Below are positions 31,103 to 41,744 of a stretch of DNA of 64,000 nucleotides, piece after piece. Each line of letters opens with the position of its first letter. The stretch's first letter is position 1. The position numbers and the translations under genes were made by a program. The stretch comes from Trichomonas vaginalis G3. Taxonomy: Eukaryota; Parabasalia; Trichomonadida; Trichomonadidae. The stretch spans positions 23,885,896 to 23,949,895 of the forward strand of contig NC_067206.1 of the NCBI RefSeq assembly GCF_026262505.1. Direction: 5' to 3'. Under the pieces are notes generated by a model. It did no database searches, was not told the origin of the DNA, and saw nothing but the letters and a program-made list of their open reading frames with translations.

Positions 31103-32212
31103 ATGAATGTCAAGACTAACGACGTTAAAAAATTGGGATTCACAAATGATGAAATAAAGGATATATTAGATGAGATGTGTTATGAAGTTAGTAAATATTA
31201 TTTAAGAAATTGTCAAAAATTTGCCGAGTTATTAAATGATTTAGATTATGATGGAAAAATGAATAAAGATGATGTTATAAATTTCTTATATCCCACATCT
31301 GAAGAAGAAAAACCTAAAGAACCTGATGTTTTCCCTGAATATTATGAAGAACGGATTAAAGATGATGATGAATACAATGAAATTGAAAAACTGGAAAAAA
31401 TAAGAGATGAAATAGATGAAAAAATTAAGGAATTAAGAGAAGTTGAAAAATATAATGAAAATGAAGTAGAGGGTTTAATGAATATCCCAGCTTCAGAATC
31501 AACAGTTCAGAAATCTCATGAAGAAAGATATAAAAATTATGTCTCAGAATCAACACAAAATTTATTAGATGGTGAAATAGACGAAACACTTTCAGAAGAA
31601 GGTACTAAATTTATACGTAAACATAAGTTACAATTTATTGATAATGAAAAATACCCTTGTATCTTACTTTCACCACCTCTCGATTCTGAGAAATTCAAAA
31701 AAGCTCTTAAAAACGTGACATATGCAACTAATACGATTAAGAAAGAAGATCATGATATTTACACAAATTATTATTTAAATAAATGCACAGGTGTTGATAA
31801 AGTTTTTGATTTATTAGATAAAATATCAAAAGAAACCATTGGAACATATAAAATTTTGTGTGATTGTGGTTTCATTATTGAAGATACCAATAATGTTTCA
31901 TATGAAAGAACAGCACCGAAGGAAGATGAAGTGGAAAGGTCTATACCATTCGTTATTAAGAACATAAAAGATATGAAAACTTATAAACATTATATTTATT
32001 CATTTATTTCAGAAAAAATGGAAGCAACCCATAAAACATCTTCTCATCATTTTATAGCTATTCATACATTCCTTTTCAAAGTTGTGAAATTAAATAAGAC
32101 AGGAATTAGATTTAATGTATCCGGGTACGCATTCTTGAGTAAATTAAAATGTATTCGTCACGTCGCAGATGATAAAAATTTATGTGTTCTTAATTCATTT
32201 TATGGGCTTTAA
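31103..32212 (+). CDS. Polinton acidic protein, 369 aa, function unknown
   Basis: The reading frame is open. The N-terminal 70 residues are helical, residues 75-125 are strongly acidic with a short coiled coil (YNEIEKLEKIRDEIDEKIKE), and the C-terminal half is a mixed alpha/beta segment including HHFIAIHTFLFKVVKL near 315-330. It lies just upstream of polymerase B, where a terminal protein or polymerase accessory factor could be expected in a protein-primed replicon; that idea is positional inference only. The leader AATTCGTAAGAAATG precedes it. Confidence 0.55.
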   Translation: MNVKTNDVKKLGFTNDEIKDILDEMCYEVSKYYLRNCQKFAELLNDLDYDGKMNKDDVINFLYPTSEEEKPKEPDVFPEYYEERIKDDDEYNEIEKLEKIRDEIDEKIKELREVEKYNENEVEGLMNIPASESTVQKSHEERYKNYVSESTQNLLDGEIDETLSEEGTKFIRKHKLQFIDNEKYPCILLSPPLDSEKFKKALKNVTYATNTIKKEDHDIYTNYYLNKCTGVDKVFDLLDKISKETIGTYKILCDCGFIIEDTNNVSYERTAPKEDEVERSIPFVIKNIKDMKTYKHYIYSFISEKMEATHKTSSHHFIAIHTFLFKVVKLNKTGIRFNVSGYAFLSKLKCIRHVADDKNLCVLNSFYGL

Positions 32213-32252
32213 AAATAGACTTTATTTTTTTTAATTTTTTATTCTTACATAA

Positions 32253-35200
32253 ATGAACAAAAACGGAACCGCTAAAATGAATGATAATCAAATTAGAGCA
32301 GAAGGTTATTTAAACGCTTCTATAACATTCCTGATGGTGTTAATCCTAAAACTCGTAGAAGTTATTTAAATGAAGCAATAGATGCATATGAGGGGTTTGA
32401 CATTTCATCAGAAAGTGAGAGATTAGCGAGAATGTTAAATGTTAATATTGATTTCTATTATTGTGATCCTCAACCAGAAGACGTGGACATAAATAAGGTA
32501 GACTTTCCATTAGTGGAATCAATAATGATAGATCCAGAATTTGAAACAGTAAATATTTTATTAACACAGAGTCCATGTGGAAAACTTCACGCTGACAGAA
32601 TAACAGACGTTGAAGCACTCACCGGCTATAGAGTTTGTCCATATTGTAAAGAAGAAGTTTATTCTATCCGTGATGATCCAGAAAGGAAAAACCAAAGAAG
32701 ATTTTTAAAGCATTGTGAGAAATGTAAAGAAAATAATGGAAGATTAATTCAAGACGTTCAATTGCAAAACACACAACAACCATATGCACCACATATCACG
32801 AAACAGAAGATATATCAGTGGTTATTAGCTCACAATTTGCAGAAATATTATAAACCAACAAGATATTATATTACTTTTGACTTTGAAACATTAGAGACTA
32901 AAGAAGAATTACAACTTTCTGAGTGTACAACTTTGAACGCTTACTTAAAACCATTTATGGTATCATCAACTGTCAAAATAAAGCCGCAAAGCGGCGAGGA
33001 CGTAGACCGTGATAAAACATTTACGAGGAATTTTTGCTTAACATCAAGTGATTCGTTCATCTCTGATTGGATTGAATTTTTATTTTCAACCTGTTCATTA
33101 GTTGCTAAATCAAATATTGAACAATATGAAGAATTAATGAATACATTAAATGAGAAACAAAAGGAAGCAATGAAAGAGCTTTTAGATGAAGAATTTAATA
33201 AAGTGAATATCATTGGTTTTAATTCGGGAAAGTTTGATTTAAATTTAATTCTTCGTGATTTAAATACTGCAAAATGGAAGATAAAATCAATGCTGGGTTC
33301 TTCTTCTCAATTTAAGCAAGTCATAGTAAAGAAAACAAACTGTCCATATGAATTAAGATTTATTGACATCAGAAATTATATAGCGGGTGGAACATTAGAC
33401 CAATTCACTCAAGATTTCGGAAACAATAAATCACGTGTTAAATCCTTTTTCCCTTATCAATTCATCACATGGGAGAATTACGAAGATGAATTATATAAAA
33501 AGGAACCATTCACTCAAGATTCATTTTATTCAGCATTAACCCAAGAAACTATATCCGATTCAGATTATCAAATATATCTCAATGATGCTAAAAATTTTGA
33601 GAATAGATTAGAATATTTTATTCATTATTGCAATAAAGACGTTGAAATTATGATTGACCCAATTGATAAAATTATCGAAGAAACATTTGTTTATAAAATT
33701 GACATGCTTCATAATCTTTCTTTATCATCGAATGCATCAATGATTCGTTACGCGTTAGCATATAAGAACTTCAATCCTAACGAAACATATCCAGAAGAAG
33801 AAAATGTGGAATCAAGTTTTGAATTAACAAAAAAGTATTGGAAATATAAAATTGATTCATATAAGAAACAAGATGAAAAGGTGAAAAGAGATACCAAAAA
33901 CAATGTTTCAATGGGTGACTATCAATACTATCACGATTTAATCCTTTCATCTAAATGCAAAATGTGTGGTAAAGCGTTTACATATGTAAATAAACCAACA
34001 TTGGATAGAATAGATAATGAAAAACCACATACCAAAGAAAATTGTCAGTTAATGTGTTGTTATTGCAATGTCGTAAAATCAAATAAAGATGAAGATGTTC
34101 AACGTTTAAGAATCAATTTAAGAAATTATGCATTAAAAAAATAATTTACCAATGACTTTAGATTCAGTTGAAGCTTATCACATTCTCCGTAATGGAATTA
34201 CTGGTGGTTTATCAAATGTTCAACATCGTGTTAATCTTAAAGGAATCACGCACATTAATAAACTTTCATATAATCCAGAAACTAAAACTGTATCAAATGA
34301 GGACACCACCAACATTATGACTCATTTCGTTGGAGTTGACTTTAATTCATTATATCCTTCATCATTTTCATCTAATCCTCATGATTTCATTCAATATACT
34401 GACCATAAAATGTATATGCCGGGAAGATTGAATGGTGTTATCATTTGTGATACAGCAACAAAGAAAGCAAAAGCACTGGGAATAATTAAGAAGAAAAATA
34501 CTTTATTCGTGGCTGAAGTAAAGGGTCACATTGATGAAAAATACATTAATGATTACATAAACTTTTTACCGATAATAAGAAACTTAGATATTATCACAGA
34601 TGAAAAAACAATTGGCAGTTTTATGTATAATTACATGAAATCAAACAATCTACCAGTTGACCAGAAACAGAGGAAATTAACTCAGTTAGCATCAACACAC
34701 AACCAATATCAACCATTTTCTTCTTATTATCTTTGGTATCTAATAGACAGATTTCATTTTATCATTGATGACATTCAATCAATTTTAACATTTACTAAAA
34801 ACACTTGTTTTAATGAATTTGCGAATGAATTTATGAACGAAAGACAAAAGGCTGAATTAGAAGGAAATAAAGGAAAAAGTTTATTTTGCAAGATTTCGCT
34901 TAATGGATCATATGGTTACGATGCAATGAATACACAAAATTACGCAAAGACTAAAATAATGAATGCACAGAAGTCACGCGTTGCATGTATGTCAAATAAG
35001 TTTAAAAACATAAGAGAAATAGGTGAGGATACATATCAAGTGATGCTTAAAGATCGATTTTATCGATGTGATACATGTTTACAAGAGGCATTCTTCACTT
35101 TAGATAACGCAAAATACTGGTATTTGGTTTTCATTTATGATTTTATGTATAAATGCTTGAATGTTAATCGTTTTCATTTCATTGAAGGTGATACTGATTC

Positions 35201-35800
35201 ATCTTATTGGGCAATCGCTGGCGACCCAAATCTTCCTAACACTCAAGCATTTCAAGCAATTGTTACTGATAAACAATTTTATGATAAAAACATTTTCAAA
35301 TTCGCACCATTTGATTTCTTCTGTTTTGATGAGAAATTTAAACCTAAATTAAAGAATAAAGCTGAAGAAAAAGCACATGAGAAAAAATTATTGGGTTTAG
35401 CAATTGAGAAACAAGGTGATAACATGGTTGCTTTATGCCCAAGTGTTATATAATCATTCAACGGTTCAATTGATGGAAGTGATTTTAAAAAGATTGCACA
35501 AAAAATGAAAGGTGTTAGTTTACGACAAAATAAACAATTAACACCTAAAAATTATTTGGATATAATAAATGATAAATTGATATTTGATGGTCAGAATATT
35601 AATTTACAACTTAAAAATGGGTCAATGACTCGCTTAACAATTGGTAAGACTGCATTAACAGGAGCACACACTAAGGCTGTATGTTGTGAAAATGGATGTT
35701 GTATGCCATTTATTTAATAAAATACCACAGAAAAGACAAAAGGAACCGTTAATGATGGTTTTGATACTATGATTCAAAGAGGTGGGCACCCTTAAAACAT
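32253..35800 (+). pseudogene. Polinton DNA polymerase B (fossil)
   Basis: Protein-primed family B DNA polymerase, the hallmark replicative enzyme of Polintons. Recognisable parts are an N-terminal zinc-finger-like segment (VCPYCKEE..HCEKC near 32633-32735), exonuclease motifs DFETLE, GFNSGKFDLN and YCNKDVE, and an HNH-like cysteine cluster near 33950-34090. These are followed by polymerase motif A (DFNSLYPSSFSS), motif B (KISLNGSYGYD) and motif C (EGDTDSS). The gene is broken in a few places and should be read as a fossil. It is followed at once by the integrase gene in the same direction. Confidence 0.88.
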
Positions 35801-35819
35801 TGATTTTATTTTTATATAA

Positions 35820-37322
35820 ATGGATAACACAGATTTAAAAAATTTAATTGATGATTTAGTATTTAATCAAAATTTTCTTAATTATTATGATTTAAAAGCA
35901 TATCTCCAAAAATATAATAATAATATAACGGGTGATGATATGGAATATTATTATCCATATTATAAAAATGAAATTTTGAAATATCATAATAAAATAATTT
36001 CTGAAATTAAAGACAAAATTAAAAATAATGAATATTCAAAGGGAAAAACTAAATCACAGCTTAAACAGTTGAAAGATTTCAAAAATAAAGTATTAACAGA
36101 AGAAGATATTGATGAATTATATAAATTATATAATCCTGAGCCGCAAAAACAAAAGGAACAAAACACCCAGGTCCTTCAGACCATAAATGATGCACAAGCT
36201 TTAATTTATGATTCATTAGTTAAACCATATTCAGCCCGACTTTTAAATGAAGATCAACTTTTGGAATTCATCCTTCAACATAAACTCGAAGCGGGAAAGT
36301 ATATCAAACCTTTATATACAGCATATTTAAAACAAATGAATAAAATACATCCAGAATTAATGAAGGGAGGATTGAATTCCAAAATCAAAGCAGATAAAAT
36401 TAAACCACTTGCAACACCAAAACCTCTAACGACAGTACCTCCTCCTTCAGTTAATCCTTCATCATTCACTTTATTATATCCATTTCAAACATTAAAGAAG
36501 CAAAAAGATTTTAAAAAGGATTTCAAGATATTAAATAAACCAATTGACCCGAAAATTCAACCGTTAAAGGAAAAATTTAGTCGCCCTTCATTTGCACCAT
36601 ATCCATATTCATACGAAATCGATCATCTGGAATATTCAAAAGGAAACGTTACTTATTTATTTGCCATTAACATTAACACTAGATATTTATATTGCATTCC
36701 AGTGAAAGGGAAAACAGAACAGGAAACAAGAAGAGCTATTCAATACTTACTAGATCATGAAAGAGTAGATAATATCAGGGGTGATGGTGATAAAGGATTT
36801 CAGGCAGCTATGACTCATTATTTCCCACAAATTAATTTTTTCTTTTCATCCTCTCCATATACGTTTCATAATAAAATAGTTGATGCAGTAATGAGAACTC
36901 TTAGAGATGCGTTAGGGGTTAACGGTCAGATATACTGGGATGGAAATCATGACTCCATCATACAACAGTTAGTATATTATTATAATAATACATGGCATAG
37001 AACAATAAACATGAAACCAGTGGAAATGAAAAATGATATTTCAAAAGAATGGGAATATATTAGAAAGCAAATGGAAAGGTTGAATGATGTTAAACATGAA
37101 CAAATTAATTCGGGGCTCATGAATTTTAAACAAGGAAATAAAGTTTTAATTCATCTCGATTATGGAAAAACTAATAAATCAATGACAAAAAGAAGACGAA
37201 GATTTGACACAATAGCTGAATTTGTTAGATATATTAACGGCAATGCATTAGTTGAAGTTGACAATAAATTAATAGAAATTCCGATTTATTTTATTACTCC
37301 ATTATATTTAAATAATATTTAA
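35820..37322 (+). CDS. Polinton integrase, retroviral-like (rve)
   Basis: A 500-residue integrase that looks whole. The N-terminal 230 residues are helical and K/Q-rich. The catalytic core at about 255-400 shows an acidic strand (EIDHLEYS), a second acidic motif (IRGDGDKGF) and the helix HNKIVDAVMRTLRD typical of Polinton integrases. A C-terminal basic, SH3/chromo-like segment (GNKVLIHLDYGK, then KRRRRFD) follows. It would join the element ends to target DNA and produce the 6-bp duplication. It sits directly behind polymerase B, the usual neighbour, and is preceded by TTTTATATAAATG. Confidence 0.88.
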   Translation: MDNTDLKNLIDDLVFNQNFLNYYDLKAYLQKYNNNITGDDMEYYYPYYKNEILKYHNKIISEIKDKIKNNEYSKGKTKSQLKQLKDFKNKVLTEEDIDELYKLYNPEPQKQKEQNTQVLQTINDAQALIYDSLVKPYSARLLNEDQLLEFILQHKLEAGKYIKPLYTAYLKQMNKIHPELMKGGLNSKIKADKIKPLATPKPLTTVPPPSVNPSSFTLLYPFQTLKKQKDFKKDFKILNKPIDPKIQPLKEKFSRPSFAPYPYSYEIDHLEYSKGNVTYLFAININTRYLYCIPVKGKTEQETRRAIQYLLDHERVDNIRGDGDKGFQAAMTHYFPQINFFFSSSPYTFHNKIVDAVMRTLRDALGVNGQIYWDGNHDSIIQQLVYYYNNTWHRTINMKPVEMKNDISKEWEYIRKQMERLNDVKHEQINSGLMNFKQGNKVLIHLDYGKTNKSMTKRRRRFDTIAEFVRYINGNALVEVDNKLIEIPIYFITPLYLNNI

Positions 37323-37342
37323 TTTTTTTTATTTCGTAAGAA

Positions 37343-37516
37343 ATGAGTGACAACAAAGCAGTCAAGAGTCCAGACGATGAATATAAAAAGAAACTAAATA
37401 GAATTAAATCAAAAATATGCTATTACAAAAAGAAGCCGCAATGTGGTGGGGTTGATGCCCATAAAACTAATGGAACTGAAAACGATAAAGAGAAGAATAG
37501 AGATGTGAAAACTTAA
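37343..37516 (+). CDS. Small basic Polinton protein, 57 aa
   Basis: A short lysine-rich frame starting MSDNKAVKSPDDEYKKK with one CYYKKKPQCGG cysteine pair. It follows the integrase by 20 bases and has the element leader TTTCGTAAGAAATG, which supports it as a gene. Function unknown; a DNA-binding role is possible from its charge. Confidence 0.45.
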   Translation: MSDNKAVKSPDDEYKKKLNRIKSKICYYKKKPQCGGVDAHKTNGTENDKEKNRDVKT

Positions 37517-38201
37517 ATTTTATAATCCCTGGGATGCACTTTCTTCGATTTTTTTTAAATTTTTGGGATAAATTTTGACATCTTTTTTTTTGCTGGCGAC
37601 CCCCCCGTTTAGGGCATCAAAAAAACATGTTGTTTCGTTTCAAGATCGGGATATGTTGTGAACCCGACTTCTTTCATTAATGAAGTGATTTCTTAAGTTG
37701 AATAAAAACAAATTTGATTGAAATTCATACAAAATTTCTTTTTATCATTATTATTTAAGATGCTTTTTTATGTTGAATTGTTAATTTTTTTATTTCCACC
37801 TGGGATATTTTGAATTGGGCTAGCCCAATCCCACCTCTCAATTTTCTCTCAATTGGGCAATGGGGATCCCATATAAAATGTATTGTAACAAAATTTTACA
37901 TGCATAATATAGTACAATTAAACAACATTCTAAAATATTAAATTCACATCATTTACTTGAAGATTTTATATTTTCAACAAAAATTAATACAATAATTACA
38001 TTAAATTGAGGAGATTTATAATATTTATTATAAATTAAAATATTATTACTCATTAATTTGTTGAAATATTGCATTTTAGTGGTAAAAATTAAAATTTAAG
38101 TTTACATGGAGAAAAAAATTTTTAAATTCCAAAAAAAAATTCAATTGGGATAACGATAGGGACAAAAATTTAGAATCCCCATATGCTTGGGATAAAATCA
38201 C
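37517..38201. other. Non-coding spacer inside Polinton 1
   Basis: AT-rich sequence with several TTGGGC/TTGGGA motifs and short palindromes such as ATTGGGCTAGCCCAAT near 37815. No protein gene was recognised. It could be a small inserted element, but no ends were found. Confidence 0.4.
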
Positions 38202-38357
38202 ATGACTAAGAAGAAGGAAATAATTGAAAAGTTAGAAACTTACCGTTCAATCCTTAAACTGAGTGAAGCAAAAATAAAAAAATTTAATAGAATAAATAAA
38301 TTGATTGGAAGATATGAATTTAATAAAGATGAATTTTTAAACTCAATCCAAATTTAA
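38202..38357 (+). CDS. Small charged Polinton protein, 51 aa
   Basis: A lysine- and isoleucine-rich helical peptide (MTKKKEIIEKLETYR...). It converges with a small gene on the other strand, overlapping it by four bases. No family is recognised; the compact spacing is the main support. Confidence 0.35.
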   Translation: MTKKKEIIEKLETYRSILKLSEAKIKKFNRINKLIGRYEFNKDEFLNSIQI

Positions 38358-38518
38358 TTTTTATTCCTCTTCGACAACGTCTCTCTTTCCATCATTACTG
38401 CATAACCACATTTTCTCAGTTTTAGTGGTTTGTTATTTTTAGCAAGTTCTCGCATCATTTTTATCGTTTCCTCCCTTGTTATGATTCGTGGTAAATTTTG
38501 AGCTTGTGGGGTATCCAT
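38354..38518 (-). CDS. Small Polinton protein, 54 aa
   Basis: Begins MDTPQAQNLPRIITREETIK and has a helix-rich, basic body. Its start has the ATTTTTATCATAAATG leader used by other genes of the element. Function unknown. Confidence 0.4.
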   Translation of the reverse strand: MDTPQAQNLPRIITREETIKMMRELAKNNKPLKLRKCGYAVMMERETLSKRNKN

Positions 38519-38561
38519 TTATGATAAAAATAAAAATTTAAATTATGCCGTTCTAAAGTTT

Positions 38562-38915
38562 GTGACAACATGACATTTTGACAACACAGGCGGAAGGCAG
38601 TTATGACTTATTTTTGAAGAACTGAAGGTGTCACCAGGTCACCAGGTAATTTAACTCATGACATTTTGACAACACAGGAGGAAGGTAGTTATGACTTATT
38701 TTTGAAGAACTGAAGGTGTCACCAGGTCACCATGTGTCACCAGGTCATTTAACTTCTTTTAAAAAATGAGACAACATGACATTTTGACAACAACACAGGA
38801 GGAAGGTAGTTATGAATTATTTTTGAAGAACTGAAGGTGTCACCAGGTCACCATGTCACCGGGTTATTTAACTTCTTTTAAAAAATGAGACAACATGACA
38901 TTTTGACAACACAGG
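38562..38915. repeat. Iteron-like repeat array, left of the primase-helicase
   Basis: Three tandem copies of an about 110-125-bp unit containing TGACATTTTGACAACACAGG, AGTTATGACTTATTTTTGAA and repeated GTCACCAGGTCACC motifs. The unit is inverted relative to the array at 41339-41558, so the two arrays bracket the primase-helicase region. Confidence 0.85.
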
Positions 38916-38954
38916 TACGAAAAGAGGAAGGCAAAAATAAATTCCAATCATACT

Positions 38955-41268
38955 TTATAAAGCTTCATTTACAGGTATTTCATCGTCAGTAAATGAATCC
39001 TCGTTATCGTTTGGTTCAACCTGTTTATATAATCCTTTCATTTCTTCTTTCAAAACATAACACCATGTTTGTTTACCATCTATTCTTACCTGTTTCCTAT
39101 CACATTTATCCTTAATGCTCATTTGGAAATTCTTGTCTTTCATGTCTGATGGTTTGCAGAATAGAGCATTTTTACACGTCATACCTGCACACAATTCATC
39201 ATAATGTGTATTTATCCATTCATCTAAAGGATTTGTTGATAATTCTATTAAATCTTGTTTGGCTTCAGTCATCGGTATGATTCGTACATTAAATGATGAA
39301 AGGTCGTAATTGATAAAATATGTTAAAAGGTTATCATAAAATTCCTTTGTGCATGAATCCATTAAATTCTTGAAGTAATCAAATTGACCCTTAAATTTAC
39401 CATTTACTCTTAAAACTACGTATCTTCTGTCTCCAACTTCAATTTTGACGGGGTAGACGTTATTAGTTACGAAAATGAAGTTTGCAACGTTCTGTGCTGT
39501 TCTTCTGGGTTGATTCTTTTCATTAATTCTAATCTCATTATCCGTAATAATTGATTTCAAAGCGTTGAAGTTTGCGAGTCTGTCTTCACCTACATTCTTG
39601 AGTTCATTAAGTACAAGAAACATTTTATTTTCAACTACTGAGTTGAAATTACCCGTTAGCTCACTTATTTCAGTAATGTTTTTACATGAATAACCAGCGA
39701 GAAGTTCAGAAATAATATCTGTAAATCTGTTTTTACCTGTTCCCTGAAGTCCTTTCAAAATAATTGCTGTTTCATTCTTGATTCCAGGATGTTGAATCAT
39801 TGATGCAATCCAGCCGAGAAGGTATTTATACACTTCATCGTTATTATCACAAATGGCTTTCTTTAATGAAATTCATAAACATCTCAATTTTTGAGTAATC
39901 AGGCTTTTCGAGAATGTTGTATTTATAACCCTGAAACGTTGAGAAAACATCTGGGGAATCAGATTTAAAGCAAACACCCTTAACGGTTAATGAAGACAAT
40001 TGATTTTAGTAGTACATCCCATGCTGTTATGGTTTTACCTTCTTCTTTAAATAATTTAATCATTTTGAGTGACTCTTTCATGTTTGATTGAAGAACGAAT
40101 GATATTTGATTCATTTTGTCGTGTATGTTGTAATCTTTCTGAATGAAATATTTGTTTCCACAATCTACAAAACGAATTACACGTGATAAATCCTCATTAC
40201 TTCAGAACTGTTTTTATACTGATGATTTTCAGCCTTGCGTCTAATATCTGTTATCAAAAACGAGTCCATCAAGTTTGATATCAAATGTTATTTTTGGCTT
40301 ACGTAATAAGGCAAAACGTATTCATCATAATATTCCTTTTGATAAAGTTTTAGAATCTTCACTAAAACAAATGGAGAAGTCATTAAATGTGCATATCTAC
40401 TACGTGCTTTTTCAAAAATTACTTTTAGCATTTTCTGTTAAACTGCAGAAGTTATAAACGTTATCGTATGCTTCATTAATTAAATGATCCGGTAATGAAT
40501 TAATAGCTTGAAACAGTGTGAATAATGTTATTTCTTTTTCTAAATTCATGTTTCCACCATCATTATGTACTTCAAAATCACAGATGCCATCAACTATGCT
40601 CTGGGCAAGTTTATCGTCAATGTTTACATCTTTGTTTTCATTCATGATATTCTTTATTTCTTCGTTCTTCTGTTCAACTCTTACCTTAATATTCAAATCA
40701 TTTAATATATCGTTTACTGTTCTGGTTAATGTTGAATCATAACTTCCAGAATGAATGAGTATGTATTGATTGGTTCTGATGCATTCTTGCGAACTCTTGA
40801 ATCACCATAACTACTAATGAACGCTTTGAATCATCCATAGAAGTCATTATGTCAATATCATAATCATTGCAGGAATAACATTTAATCATTCTGTTTCGAA
40901 ACTGCATAGAAGAAATTAGTGTTGCAATAAATGTGAAGACCTCCTGAAGCGGTTTTAACGATAACATCTTTATCCGAAAGTTTTGATAAAATATCTTTTC
41001 TAACTGTTTCTTTAAGTTCATCATTGTACGATTTATTGATATCAATATCTATAATCGTTAAATTTGAAATTTTATTTACTAATAAAGCCATACCAGTTTT
41101 CCTTCCTCTTCCTCCATCATGTTTGAGGTAGTTATGTAAATCAATCTTGTTTTCACCAATTCTTTCGTTGAGGGTTTTAGTTTCTGCCACAACTAATTCC
41201 TCAGCTAATGAATCAATAACTTGTTCATCAGAAATGATAAAGTTGCTGTTGTTGTTTGTTGCTGTCAT
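38955..41268 (-). pseudogene. Primase plus superfamily 3 helicase remnants (fossil)
   Basis: The 5' part (near 41268-40880) has archaeo-eukaryotic primase features: an acidic DIDINKS motif and TASGGLHIYC, the SxH-type motif. The 3' part (39833-38955) is a superfamily 3 helicase with Walker A GLQGTGKNR, the hydrophobic-acidic strand MFLVLNELKN, sensor FVTNN and GDRRYVVLR. Primase-SF3 helicase proteins of this D5-like type drive replication in NCLDVs, virophages and phages. The region is broken in several places. Bracketing repeat arrays suggest a replication cassette with its own origin-like sequences. Confidence 0.8.
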
Positions 41269-41338
41269 TTATATAGGAATAAAAAAATAAAAATAATTTT
41301 AAAACTAACTTTATTTTTGGGCTGCATCAAATTTTCGT

Positions 41339-41558
41339 AAATGTTGTCAAAATGTCATGTTGTCACATTTTTTCAGAGAAGTTAAATGACCTGGTGACAC
41401 ATGGTGACCTGGTGACACCTTCAGTTCTTCAAAAATAAGTCATAACTGCCTTCCTCCTGTGATGTTGTCAAAATGTCATGTTGTCACATTTTTTCAGAGA
41501 AGTTAAATGACCTGGTGACACATGGTGACCTGGTGACACCTTCAGTTCTTCAAAAATA
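41339..41558. repeat. Iteron-like repeat array, right of the primase-helicase
   Basis: Nearly two tandem copies of the complement of the left unit, with GGTGACCTGGTGACAC motifs. It starts 70 bases upstream of the primase start codon, so it could serve as promoter, origin or both. Confidence 0.85.
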
Positions 41559-41744
41559 ATTAATTATTGAATAACCTAAATCATTTACTCACAATATTTT
41601 TGTACAAAACGACCCCAAGCTTTTAACTTCTTTTCTGCAGTTCATCCATTACTTCATTACCTAATTAATTACAAACATAAAATATATTTAGTTCATTCGG
41701 TAAGCCCAGACCTTTGGGTCAAGCACATTCATTGAACTCTATAC

